NCBI GenBank assembly: GCA_038213375.1
Contig: JBBQTB010000012.1
Coordinates: 62,001-126,000 of the forward strand
DNA length: 64,000 nucleotides
Source: JAAUTT01 sp038213375
GTDB taxonomy: Bacteria > Bacteroidota > Bacteroidia > Bacteroidales > JAAUTT01
Reading direction: 5' to 3'
The notes under the pieces are model-generated. The model did no database searches. It was not told the origin of the DNA and saw only the letters and a list, made by a program, of their open reading frames with translations. How positions within the stretch are numbered: position 1 is the stretch's first letter; every line of letters starts with the position of its first letter. Shown here in pieces: positions 17,732 to 26,550 of the stretch. The translations under genes and the position numbers were made by a program.

Positions 17732-18748
17732 ATGAAATTCGTAGCAAATTATTTGGACACGTCAAATACTGATATACCATTCCGTAACGATTTTGAAATA
17801 CTTGATTCATATTCAAATACAGTTGTGGAGGTTGCAAAGAAGGTCAGCAACTCGGTGGTGCAAGTGAAAGTAAAGAAGAAAAGTGCTTTGGAAAAAGGCT
17901 CTAATTTGCAGAAACCATTGGAGTCCTTTGGCTCTGGATTTCTTATTTCTACCGATGGTTTACTGATTACTAATAACCACGTGGCCGGAGATTCTGAGAA
18001 TATTACAGTTGTTTTGCAGGATGGACGATCGTTTCAACCAGAAATTATCGGATTCGATCCGTATACCGATCTGGCAGTTTTAAAAATTGACGCAACAGCT
18101 TTAAAAGCTTTACGTTTCGGTAATTCTGATGCTTTACAGGTTGGTCAAATGGCTATTGCAGTCGGAAATCCTTTCGGATTTAATTATACCGTTACGGCAG
18201 GCGTAGTTAGTGCACTCGGCAGAACACTGCGTTCCGAAACAGGTAGAATGATTGAAAATGTAATACAAACCGATGCCGCATTAAATCCAGGCAATTCCGG
18301 GGGACCATTGGTTAATTCCACTGGCGAAGTAATTGGAGTTAACACTGCCATTATTGCTATGGCACAAGGGTTATGTTTTGCAGTATCCTCCAATCTGGCT
18401 CGTTATATTATTGGGAAAATTGTTCTTGAAGGGAAGGTAAAACGGGCATTTATTGGAATTTCCGGTCAAACAATTCACTTAACAGATCGTATCACCTCCT
18501 ACAATAAACTAGACACACAAAGTGGAGTGTATATTGCTGAAAAAGAACGATATGATGGGGTATATAATTCCGATTTATTCATCGGAGATATTATCGTTGG
18601 TTTAAATCAAATGGTTATACATTCCGTTGAGGATCTGCATCGACTCTTAAATGAAGATATGATTGGTAAGGTTATTGACATGACAGTATTACGAAACAAT
18701 TTAAAAACCAATATTAAAGTAATTGCAGGAGAGCTTCAAGTTTCTTAG
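17732..18748 (+). CDS. HtrA/DegS-like trypsin-type serine protease with PDZ domain
   Basis: A 338-residue S1C protease. Catalytic triad: H83 (ITNNHVAG), D113 (YTDLAVLKI), S189 (NPGNSGGP). A single PDZ domain covers ~240-335 (GVYIAEKERYDG...GDIIVGLNQMVIHSVEDLHRLL). No signal peptide or membrane helix is visible at the start (MKFVANYLDTSNTDIPFRND), unlike classical periplasmic DegP/DegS, so it seems cytoplasmic unless exported otherwise. Stands alone between the lactonase and a converging gene. Confidence 0.87.
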   Translation: MKFVANYLDTSNTDIPFRNDFEILDSYSNTVVEVAKKVSNSVVQVKVKKKSALEKGSNLQKPLESFGSGFLISTDGLLITNNHVAGDSENITVVLQDGRSFQPEIIGFDPYTDLAVLKIDATALKALRFGNSDALQVGQMAIAVGNPFGFNYTVTAGVVSALGRTLRSETGRMIENVIQTDAALNPGNSGGPLVNSTGEVIGVNTAIIAMAQGLCFAVSSNLARYIIGKIVLEGKVKRAFIGISGQTIHLTDRITSYNKLDTQSGVYIAEKERYDGVYNSDLFIGDIIVGLNQMVIHSVEDLHRLLNEDMIGKVIDMTVLRNNLKTNIKVIAGELQVS

Positions 18749-18782
18749 AACTAATAACTTAATATGACTTTCCTATTTTTTA

Positions 18783-19487
18783 TTATAAAATTTTGAATCG
18801 TATAAGTGGTAAATAAGTCATCACCTGTGATGGCGTAATGGAGTTAACTTTAATAACTAACTCCTGTCCGGGGGGAAGCTTTCTAATAAAATCGAGTGTT
18901 TTGGGAGATATTATTGGACCATCATTATCCGATGAAATATATATCCCTCCATAAGTATATCCAATCATAAAACGCTCAATTTTAGTCCATTTATCACTTT
19001 CGGGGAAATCGTCCGTAAAAAAAAGCTTTAGTGAGTCAGAAGTGAAAAATACATTCCTGTTGATTCTGCTTTTTTCCTTTATCACAGTTTTGCCGACACA
19101 CAGCACAGGGTAAGGAATTGCTAAAACCACAAATTGCTTTTTACCAATTATTAAGGTGTCATTATTTTCATTAATATAATAAGTAGTAACAAATGAACGC
19201 CCTGCATATTTTGGGATAGTGAGATAGTTGTTATCAGTTTTGAAAATCTTTCCATTATTTACACCTAAAAAAATCTTTAGGTTACTTGAAAAATTATCCG
19301 GGCAAATAATTTTGAGGTAATTGTCTATCCCGTTATATAAAAAATCGCCTTCCGACCCAATTGCTTTGATAGATATTTTATTCCAATAAGTTCTAAGGAT
19401 AATAGAATCAGCCCTATTCATTTTCTGGGCGTATAAAAATCCGGAAAATAAAAAAATAAATACTATAAAAATGAAAGGCCGTATCAT
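18783..19487 (-). CDS. Secreted protein with GldM C-terminal-like domain
   Basis: A 234-residue protein with signal peptide (MIRPFIFIVFIFLFSGFLYAQ). The part DFLYNGIDNYLKIICPDN, GVNNGKIF..DNNYLTIPKYAGRSFVTTYY, IGKKQFVVLAIPYPVLCVGKT reads like the paired Ig-type domains of GldM, a periplasmic ring-column part of the type IX secretion/gliding motor. It lacks the N-terminal membrane helix and coiled part of GldM, and no gldKLN genes are near, so it is a stand-alone relative of unknown role. Likeness judged by eye. Confidence 0.6.
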   Translation of the reverse strand: MIRPFIFIVFIFLFSGFLYAQKMNRADSIILRTYWNKISIKAIGSEGDFLYNGIDNYLKIICPDNFSSNLKIFLGVNNGKIFKTDNNYLTIPKYAGRSFVTTYYINENNDTLIIGKKQFVVLAIPYPVLCVGKTVIKEKSRINRNVFFTSDSLKLFFTDDFPESDKWTKIERFMIGYTYGGIYISSDNDGPIISPKTLDFIRKLPPGQELVIKVNSITPSQVMTYLPLIRFKIL

Positions 19488-19696
19488 GAAAAATTAATTT
19501 GTGAGTAAGATAATAATTGTAAATAAATAGACCAAAACTTTTGTTAAGAAACACCCAATGAATTATAATAATTATAATAACAAACATAATTATGAAATAA
19601 TTAGCATTATGAGCTTTCCATCTTACTTTAACAAACAAATTAGTTAATGATGATTACAAAAGGTTTTTCATTTTTTTAATGGTCGCCATTTTTCAC

Positions 19697-19704
19697 TATT
19701 TTTG
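19697..19704 (+). promoter_or_regulatory. -7 box of metA
   Basis: TATTTTTG, exact TAnnTTTG, 15 bases before the ATG at 19719. Confidence 0.5.
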
Positions 19705-19718
19705 TAAAAAAATAATCT

Positions 19719-20636
19719 ATGCCTCTAAACGTACCTGATAATCTTCCTGCTATCAATGTCCTGAAGGAAGAAAATATATTTATAATGACTGAATCCAGAG
19801 CTATTCATCAGGACATAAGACCATTGCGAATAGCCATATTAAATTTGATGCCAGTAAAAGTAACCACCGAAATTCAACTGCTAAGAATGTTATCAAATTC
19901 ACCATTACAGGCTGAAATATCATTGCTTAACATTAAAAATCATGTTTCGAAAAATACATCTCAACTTCATTTGGAAAAATTTTACATGAATTTCGATCAA
20001 ATAAAAAATCAAAAATTTGATGGGCTTATCATTACTGGCGCTCCTGTTGAACATCTTGAATTTGAAGATGTTAGTTATTGGGGAGAAATTCAGGAGATCA
20101 TGGACTGGGCAAAATATCACGTAACATCAACCTTTTACATATGCTGGGCAGCACAAGCAGGTTTATACCATCATTACGGAATTCAAAAACATGCAGTAGA
20201 CAAGAAAATTTTTGGCGTATTTCAGCATCAGGTAAATAATTCGAAGATTCCACTGTTACGGGGCTTTGATGATGAATTTTTGGCTCCACACTCTCGTCAT
20301 ACTGACATTTCAAGGGAAGATATTCTCAAAATAAGTGAACTGGAAATTGCCGCAGAATCAGCTGAAGCAGGTGTTTACATTGTAGTTTCGCTAGATGGAA
20401 AACAAGTTTTTGTTACTGGTCATTCGGAATATGATTTGCTTACCTTGAAGCAGGAGTACGACCGTGATATAGCAAAAGGACTTCCTATTGATGTTCCAAA
20501 AAATTATTTCACCGGAGACGATCCAAATAAAAATCCTCGTGCATTATGGAAGAGCCATGCAAGTTTGTTGTTTGCCAATTGGTTAAACTATTACGTTTAT
20601 CAACAGACACCATTTATTATCGACGAAATTTCTTAA
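19719..20636 (+). CDS. metA: Homoserine O-acetyltransferase, MetA family
   Basis: A 305-residue MetA. Nucleophile C142 (FYICWAAQAGLYH), with H235 and E237 (TGHSEYD) completing the site. Position 111 is Glu (ITGAPVEHLEFEDV); in this family Glu at 111 goes with acetyl-CoA and Gly with succinyl-CoA, so I call acetyltransferase despite the old name homoserine O-succinyltransferase. First committed step to methionine, cytoplasmic. Own promoter; no other met genes in the window. Confidence 0.94.
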   Translation: MPLNVPDNLPAINVLKEENIFIMTESRAIHQDIRPLRIAILNLMPVKVTTEIQLLRMLSNSPLQAEISLLNIKNHVSKNTSQLHLEKFYMNFDQIKNQKFDGLIITGAPVEHLEFEDVSYWGEIQEIMDWAKYHVTSTFYICWAAQAGLYHHYGIQKHAVDKKIFGVFQHQVNNSKIPLLRGFDDEFLAPHSRHTDISREDILKISELEIAAESAEAGVYIVVSLDGKQVFVTGHSEYDLLTLKQEYDRDIAKGLPIDVPKNYFTGDDPNKNPRALWKSHASLLFANWLNYYVYQQTPFIIDEIS

Positions 20637-20684
20637 TAATAGTACTCATTTAATGGAACTTAGTGCTGCGTACTATCTTCAAAC

Positions 20685-21434
20685 TTACGATATTTTAATA
20701 TCAATATAGGCAGCTGATTGTTTATCAAGATACCATGATAAATTTCCGGAAACAGGAACGATCTTTTTTGCAGGGAATACAGATGATTCTGTCTCGTCAT
20801 TTATGATTGACTTTACTTTTTCAGCCTTCTGATTTCCGGTAACAAGAAAAACAATTTCACTGGCATTATTAATTACGCGCCCTGTTAAGGTGATCCTTCT
20901 CTGACATGTTTCGGGCTGCTGTGTTACCGTGCAAATAGAATTTGTTTCAAAAAGGTTAAGATGACCCGGAAAAATAGAAGCTGTATGGCCATCGTTACCC
21001 ATTCCTAATAGTACCAGGTCGAATACGGGGAAATTTTTATGACAAGGAACAATTGAAAGGATTTCTCCAGTATAACGGACTGCCTCATTCAAAGGATCAT
21101 CAGCACCATGAATTGGGTGAATATTGTCCTTATCAATTACTATTTTGCTAAAAAGGAAGGATGTTGCGTTTCCATAATTACTTTCCTGATTACTGAAGGG
21201 TACACATCTTTCATCAACCCAGAAAAAATGCACACGATTCCAGTCAATAGCTTTGGAAAAATCCCGAGAGAGTATTTCAAATAATAACTGAGGCGTGGAT
21301 CCTCCTGATAAGGCTAAATATAAACAATCCCTATACCGAATCATATGTTGGATGTATCTTATCAAATCCATAGCCAACCTTTCGGATGTTTCCATTGAAT
21401 TCGATAATACTTGTGTTTTAAAATAGGTATTCAT
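20685..21434 (-). CDS. pgl: 6-phosphogluconolactonase, DevB/SOL type
   Basis: A 249-residue NagB-like isomerase fold protein hydrolysing 6-phosphogluconolactone. Family motifs: LALSGGSTPQLLFEIL, HFFWVDERCVPFSNQESNYG, LLGMGNDGHTASIFPGH, and later RRITLT. It sits 12 bases behind zwf and is surely cotranscribed, supplying the second step of the oxidative pentose phosphate pathway. gnd is not in the window. Confidence 0.95.
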   Translation of the reverse strand: MNTYFKTQVLSNSMETSERLAMDLIRYIQHMIRYRDCLYLALSGGSTPQLLFEILSRDFSKAIDWNRVHFFWVDERCVPFSNQESNYGNATSFLFSKIVIDKDNIHPIHGADDPLNEAVRYTGEILSIVPCHKNFPVFDLVLLGMGNDGHTASIFPGHLNLFETNSICTVTQQPETCQRRITLTGRVINNASEIVFLVTGNQKAEKVKSIINDETESSVFPAKKIVPVSGNLSWYLDKQSAAYIDIKIS

Positions 21435-21446
21435 AGCCGTCTTAAA

Positions 21447-22988
21447 TTATAATTCACAAAAATTAACATCTGTTGTCAGGTTTTTGCAAGGGTATCGCCA
21501 GGTTCGCTCAGGACTGTCAATTAATTCATCGGCATTCTCAGGCCCCCAGGTGCCTGCCGGATAGCCATAAAGTTTTATATCGGGATTTTCCTGCCAGGCA
21601 GTTAAAATAGGATCGATAAATTGCCACGTAGCTTCTAACGCATCACCTCTCGAAAAAAGAGTGGAATCGCCTAAAATACAGTCCAGAAGCAGTCGCCCAT
21701 AGGCATCAGGCAATGGCGAATTCGAAAGCTGTGAGTAATGAAAATCCATGCCCACTTCCTGAACTTTGAAACCAGCTCCCGGAACCTTCATTCCAAACTT
21801 TAAAAGAATCCCTTCATCTGGCTGAATACGAATTACTAATTGATTAGATAGCATTGGAATCCCTGTCTCTTTGGTAAATAATACATGAGGGCTTGGTTTG
21901 AAGTGAACAACAAGTTCAGTTACCCTGATTGGCAATCTTTTACCAGTTCGAATATAAAAAGGAACTCCACTCCACCGCCAGTTGTCAATAAAAAACTTCA
22001 TCGCAACATAAGTCTCTGTTTTCGAAGCAATATTTACATTGTTTTCTTCGCGATAACCAGGTACTTTAACTCCTTTAATCTTTGATGATGTATATTGTCC
22101 CCGAATAATATTATTCTTAATATCATTCATGGTTAATGGTCTTATCGACTGAAAGACTTTAATTGTCTCATTATGTATCGATTTGGATTCTGCCACCGCG
22201 GGTGGTTCCATCGCTATTAATGCAACCAATTGTAATAGATGATTTTGAATCATATCTCTCAACGCGCCCGAATGATCGTAGTAGCCTCCGCGGTTTTCAA
22301 CTCCAATATTTTCAGAAGAGGTTATTTCAATGTGGTCAATAAAATTTCTGTTCCATAAAGGTTCAAAAATTCCGTTGGAAAACCTGGTTACCATAATATT
22401 TTGAACACTTTCCTTGCCAAGATAGTGATCGATGCGGTAAATCTGATCTTCATTAAATACTTGTAAAATTTTTTGATTCAAGTTTTTTGCTGATGCAAGG
22501 TCATTTCCAAAAGGTTTTTCAATAATTATTCGTCTCCAGCCATCAGTGTGAGAATTTTTATTAAGATTTTGCAATCCGATATTATTAATAATGGTTTCGT
22601 ATAACCCCGGCGGTGTAGCCAGATAAAACAAATAACGACCGCCTGCATTAAACTTGTTATCCAAGTTTGTAATTTTCTGGTTAAGAATACTATAATCATT
22701 ACTATCGGAAGTATTTATTGATACATAATGGAGACGTTCTATAAATTCATCGTTAACTGGCTTTGCAGCACAGATTGTATTAGGAATGAATTTTTGTATG
22801 CCTTCATGCATTTTCTCACGAAACTCGAAATCATTCATTTCTGTTCTTCCAACACCAAGTATTGCGTAATTTTTAGGAAGCAGTTTTTGATTACTTAAAT
22901 CGCATAAAGCGGGAATTAGTTTCCTCAAGGTAAGATCGCCTGATGCCCCAAAAATCACTAATATTAATCCATCATTTTTCTTTGCCAT
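21447..22988 (-). CDS. zwf: Glucose-6-phosphate 1-dehydrogenase
   Basis: A 513-residue enzyme oxidising glucose-6-phosphate with NAD(P). Start chosen at MAKKNDGLILVIFGASGDLT; an upstream ATG at 23021 would add an odd MVLLLRKMIGC leader. Seen: Rossmann GASGDLT, substrate motif RIDHYLGKE with the catalytic His in the following region, and IIEKPFGNDL. Length is normal. First gene of the leftward zwf-pgl pair; divergent from the sugar transporter at 23224, which may feed it hexose. Confidence 0.96.
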   Translation of the reverse strand: MAKKNDGLILVIFGASGDLTLRKLIPALCDLSNQKLLPKNYAILGVGRTEMNDFEFREKMHEGIQKFIPNTICAAKPVNDEFIERLHYVSINTSDSNDYSILNQKITNLDNKFNAGGRYLFYLATPPGLYETIINNIGLQNLNKNSHTDGWRRIIIEKPFGNDLASAKNLNQKILQVFNEDQIYRIDHYLGKESVQNIMVTRFSNGIFEPLWNRNFIDHIEITSSENIGVENRGGYYDHSGALRDMIQNHLLQLVALIAMEPPAVAESKSIHNETIKVFQSIRPLTMNDIKNNIIRGQYTSSKIKGVKVPGYREENNVNIASKTETYVAMKFFIDNWRWSGVPFYIRTGKRLPIRVTELVVHFKPSPHVLFTKETGIPMLSNQLVIRIQPDEGILLKFGMKVPGAGFKVQEVGMDFHYSQLSNSPLPDAYGRLLLDCILGDSTLFSRGDALEATWQFIDPILTAWQENPDIKLYGYPAGTWGPENADELIDSPERTWRYPCKNLTTDVNFCEL

Positions 22989-23223
22989 ACAACCAATCAT
23001 TTTTCTCAATAAAAGTACCATTTTTCTCAGAAACGAATATTAATCTGCTTCAAAAAATTATTTATGGCTAAAATAACATGCTAATAGATAATATAATATG
23101 TTGCTTCAAAATTTTAAATATCATTGGTCAAAAAATTCTTTTAAGAATGGTCAAAGTAATTCAGCTAAAATTTGTATAATTAACTGATTTTTTAACCACA
23201 TTTTTAACCAATAAATTAACATT

Positions 23224-24636
23224 ATGTCACAGCAGAAAAGCACACTAGGGGTAGGGATGGCCTTTATGGCATCAATCTTTTTCATTTTTGGGTTTATTAC
23301 CAATTTTAACATTGCCATGAAAGATCAGGTGCAATTGGCATTTGATCTTAAGACACTTTATCCTGGATGGGAAAATTTTCTTTCGCAGTTAGTAAATTTT
23401 GTATTTTTCGTAGCCTACGCGTGTTTTAGCTTCCTTTGCGGTGGTATAATAAAAAAGATTGGCTATAAAAGTGGTGTAATTGTAGGTCTTGTTTTAGTCG
23501 CAATAGGAAGTTTTATGTTTTTTCCTGCTATAGCAATACTTTCATATCCTATGTTTCTTCTGGCTGTTTTTGTAATGGCATCAGGGGTTGTATTTCTTCA
23601 AACTGCTGCAAATCCTTATGTTGCGATATTAGGATCACAAGAAACAGCTCCAGCCCGCTTAAACCTAGTGCAAGCACTTAATGGAGTTGCCTGCACAATA
23701 GCGCCTTTTTTAGCAGGTATTTTGGTGCTTGCCCCAGCTGTTTTAGCATTAAATAGTGGCGCTTCACCAGCGGAAGCTGCTAAGTTTGTTCAAATGCCTT
23801 TCTTAATCATTGGTTCTATCGTTGTGCTCATTGCCATTGGAATTGCTTTTATCAAACTTCCCCACATTGCTGGTGATGAAACAATACCTTCAAAATCGGT
23901 GTATAAAAAACCTCAGGTTTGGCTTGGTGCATTGGGTATTTTTTTCTATGTAGGTGCAGAAGTTGGAACTGCCGGACAAATCGCTCCTTATTTGAAAAGT
24001 AGCGGCTTTAGTCTTGATGTGGCTGTGAAATTATCTGCCATTTATTGGGGTGGGGCTATGGTTGGTCGTTTTTTTGGATCGATCTTGTTAAGTACATTAT
24101 CATCAACAAAAAAATATCAATATTCGGCTTTTGTAATGGTATTTGCATTTTTCGTTGGTTGGTTCATTACATCCGCTTCTGTTACCAATGGTCAGTTTGT
24201 TTTTGAATCACAACTTATCAATGGATTAATTTTTCTTGGTATAGCGGTTGTTAACTTCTTACTCATGATGCTTGGAAAGGGCAAAGCAAATATAGCTCTT
24301 GCAATCTTTGCAACAGTCAATTTGTTCCTAATCTTTGCAGCTTTTATTATGCCTGCAACCTATGGTATGTGGTGTTTATTATCAATTGGCTTTTTCAATT
24401 CCATTATGTTCCCAAATATATTTTCTTTAGGAGTAAAAGATTTGGATCCTTCTGAAATGCCTTTAGCTTCAGGAATTATTAATACATTGATTGTTGGTGG
24501 AGCTGTTATTCCATTGTTAATGGGTGCTTTAACTGATGTTTTAAGTGCTCGTGGAGCTCTTTTAATCCCAATTGTTTGTTACGCTTATATTGTTTTCTTC
24601 GCACTTAAGGGAAGTAAATATAGGGCAAAGTTTTAA
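23224..24636 (+). CDS. Sugar MFS transporter, FucP/glucose-galactose family
   Basis: A 470-residue protein with about 12 membrane helices. FucP-family signs: FIFGFITNFNIAMKDQVQLAFDLK near the start, VFLQTAANPYVAILGSQETAPARLNLVQALNGVACTIAPFL, and FFNSIMFPNIFSLGVKDL in the C-half. Relatives are proton-driven symporters for fucose, glucose/galactose or N-acetylglucosamine; the sugar cannot be fixed from sequence. Single gene with a strong terminator. Confidence 0.92.
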   Translation: MSQQKSTLGVGMAFMASIFFIFGFITNFNIAMKDQVQLAFDLKTLYPGWENFLSQLVNFVFFVAYACFSFLCGGIIKKIGYKSGVIVGLVLVAIGSFMFFPAIAILSYPMFLLAVFVMASGVVFLQTAANPYVAILGSQETAPARLNLVQALNGVACTIAPFLAGILVLAPAVLALNSGASPAEAAKFVQMPFLIIGSIVVLIAIGIAFIKLPHIAGDETIPSKSVYKKPQVWLGALGIFFYVGAEVGTAGQIAPYLKSSGFSLDVAVKLSAIYWGGAMVGRFFGSILLSTLSSTKKYQYSAFVMVFAFFVGWFITSASVTNGQFVFESQLINGLIFLGIAVVNFLLMMLGKGKANIALAIFATVNLFLIFAAFIMPATYGMWCLLSIGFFNSIMFPNIFSLGVKDLDPSEMPLASGIINTLIVGGAVIPLLMGALTDVLSARGALLIPIVCYAYIVFFALKGSKYRAKF

Positions 24637-24654
24637 TTTAAAATATTTTATGTG

Positions 24655-24686
24655 AAAACCCTGGGATTGTTCCCGGGGTTTTTTAT
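24655..24686 (+). terminator. Rho-independent terminator of the sugar transporter
   Basis: Arms AAAACCCTGGGA (24655-24666) and TCCCGGGGTTTT (24671-24682), loop TTGT, then more T. Confidence 0.88.
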
Positions 24687-24692
24687 TTAGGG

Positions 24693-25067
24693 CTATTCAA
24701 GAGCACTTCCAAGTAATATTTCAATTTCAAACCAATCAATTTTTGAAAATAAGTTACGATCGTCGATATAATAGTCCGCATATATTTTGGGCAAAGGGTT
24801 TACTCCAAGCTCGGGGATATTAGCATTTACGCAATCGAATTCCAATCCTTTGGCTTTGCAATATTCTATAGCTTCAGTTAATACTTTTCGTCCATTAGTA
24901 TTGGAAAGATTATCGGCCCTACAAGTCCAAAGAATCAGTTTGTGACCGTTTTTTTTAAGGCGTTTCAATGTTTGAAAACAGTTTGGCAATTCTTCTCCAA
25001 TATCTGGAAATTTTTCATCAACAATTGTTCCATCAAAATCTATGGCAATAATAAGTTTTCTCTTCAT
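24693..25067 (-). CDS. Small HAD-family hydrolase (BT0820-like)
   Basis: A 124-residue minimal HAD. Motif I DFDGTI with D10 and D12, motif II ILWTCR, and the acidic motif near the end YYIDDRNLF. It has no cap domain, so it should act on a large or open substrate. Similar small Bacteroidota proteins are listed as BT0820-type hydrolases with unknown substrate. Ends a few bases after the transporter terminator, converging on it. Confidence 0.85.
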   Translation of the reverse strand: MKRKLIIAIDFDGTIVDEKFPDIGEELPNCFQTLKRLKKNGHKLILWTCRADNLSNTNGRKVLTEAIEYCKAKGLEFDCVNANIPELGVNPLPKIYADYYIDDRNLFSKIDWFEIEILLGSALE

Positions 25068-25220
25068 ATAAATTTGCTATACTTAATTTCACTACAAATA
25101 TCACGAAAATTGAGAAATTAAAAAGATCATGTATGGAAATGTTTCTAAAGCTCGACTAAATTCAAGCTAAATATAAAAAAGTTACTTATTTTTTAAATGT
25201 CTTTGCTTTAATCAAATTTG

Positions 25221-25611
25221 ATGAACGACAAGATATACAGTTTAGGTTATCATAATCAAACGCCTGTTTCCTCTGCTATTTGGACTCTGGAATCCATAGA
25301 TTGTGAATTGGGTGAAATTGTAGATGATCCGCACCTTCACAACTATTATACGATCATTTGGTCATATACAGCTATAACGGTCTGCATATCATCGACTTTA
25401 AAGATTATAAGCTCCTGCCACAGCATATTTTTTTTGTAAGTCCGGGGCAGTTACACCAAATTATTACTGAACCTAATCCAACCGGGCTAGTTATTCTTTT
25501 TATATCCGGGTTTCTTTAGCGAAACAGATTAGAGAGGATTTCCAATCTAATCTGAAATTGGTGCGCAGCAGCGACGAAACACCTCCCATAGAGCTAAACA
25601 ATTCGATTTAA
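25221..25611 (+). pseudogene. AraC-family regulator remnant: cupin half only, two frameshifts
   Basis: The frame from ATG 25221 gives an AraC N-terminal cupin start (ELGEIVDDPHLHNYYTIIW). At ~25362 the reading must move to another frame to continue as SYNGLHIIDFKDYKLL, PQHIFFVSPGQLHQIITE, PNPTGLVILFISGF, up to a stop at 25517-25519, then to a third frame from 25516 giving LAKQIREDFQSNLKLVRSSDETPPIELNN, stopping at 25609. Both steps are -1 shifts. The C-terminal DNA-binding helices are gone; the sequence runs straight into a YceI fragment. Not functional as an AraC regulator. Confidence 0.85.
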
Positions 25612-25826
25612 CCATTCGCGGTGTAAACAAAACAGTTGATTTGACTGTTGAATATGGCGGAACAACCAAAGATCCAAGGGGAAATATAAAAGCAGGATTT
25701 GAGATTAACGGTAAAATCAATCGGAAAGATTTTGGTCTTACCTGGAGCGCAGTTACTGATATTGGTGGATTGGTAGTAGGAGATTAAGTTAAACTTCAAC
25801 TTGTGGTAAAACTTGTAAAACAATAA
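25602..25826 (+). pseudogene. YceI gene remnant: 3' end only, with an in-frame stop
   Basis: Without a start codon, the frame from 25602 reads FDLTIRGVNKTVDLTVEYGG, TTKDPRGNIKAGFEINGKIN, RKDFGLTWSAVTDIGGLVVGD, then stop TAA (25785-25787, where the family has GAA for Glu), then VKLQLVVKLVKQ to a second stop at 25824. This is the C-terminal ~75 residues of a YceI polyisoprenoid-binding protein. The 5' part is lost, the fragment being joined to the AraC remnant with ~8 bases of overlap. Confidence 0.87.
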
Positions 25827-25839
25827 GTTTAAATTAATT

Positions 25840-26550
25840 ATGAAAAAGGAAATACATAAGGCAAATACAAGAGGTCATGCCAATTACGATTGGCTTGACA
25901 CTTTTTATACCTTTAGTTTTGCCAATTATTATGATCCCGCCAGGATGAATTTTGGCACTTTACGTGTTTTGAACGACGATTGGGTAGATGGTGGCAAGGG
26001 TTTTGGAAAACATCCTCACGATAATATGGAAATTATCACCATTGCTCTCGAAGGCGAACTAGAGCATAAGGATAGTATGGGAAATACTTTCCGGATTAAA
26101 AAGAACGATGTTCAGATGATGTCTGCTGGTACTGGTATTTTTCATTCAGAATTTAACCATCATCCTGCCGAACCGGTGAGGTTATTACAAATATGGGTTT
26201 TTCCCGATAAACGAAATCTAACACCGAAATATGATCAGAAAACGTTCGATCCAAAAGAACGCATAAACAATTGGCAGCGAATAGTTTCACCAACCGAACC
26301 TGAAGCTGTTAAAATCAATCAGGATGCCTATTTTTCATTAATCAGCATGGACAAAGGGTTTTCGACCGATTATAAACTTCACAGTGAAAATAATGGAGCT
26401 TATCTTTTTATTCTGGAAGGATCTGTTAACGTGAATGAAACCATTCTGCAACGAAGAGATGGACTGGGAATCTGGGAAACTTCGGACATTGAATTAAAAG
26501 TTTTAGAATCGTCAGAAGTTCTTCTAATGGAAATTCCTATGACAGCCTAA
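25840..26550 (+). CDS. Pirin family protein (YhaK/PNP type)
   Basis: A 236-residue bicupin. Metal site in the N-terminal cupin: H58 and H60 (GKHPHDNMEI), H102 and E104 (GTGIFHSEFNH). Relatives are quercetin dioxygenase-like or redox-sensing; the natural role is open. It follows the broken YceI gene by 13 bases; YceI and pirin often sit together, so it probably was the partner gene of that lost YceI. Its stop overlaps the stop of the converging K+ channel gene. Confidence 0.92.
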   Translation: MKKEIHKANTRGHANYDWLDTFYTFSFANYYDPARMNFGTLRVLNDDWVDGGKGFGKHPHDNMEIITIALEGELEHKDSMGNTFRIKKNDVQMMSAGTGIFHSEFNHHPAEPVRLLQIWVFPDKRNLTPKYDQKTFDPKERINNWQRIVSPTEPEAVKINQDAYFSLISMDKGFSTDYKLHSENNGAYLFILEGSVNVNETILQRRDGLGIWETSDIELKVLESSEVLLMEIPMTA

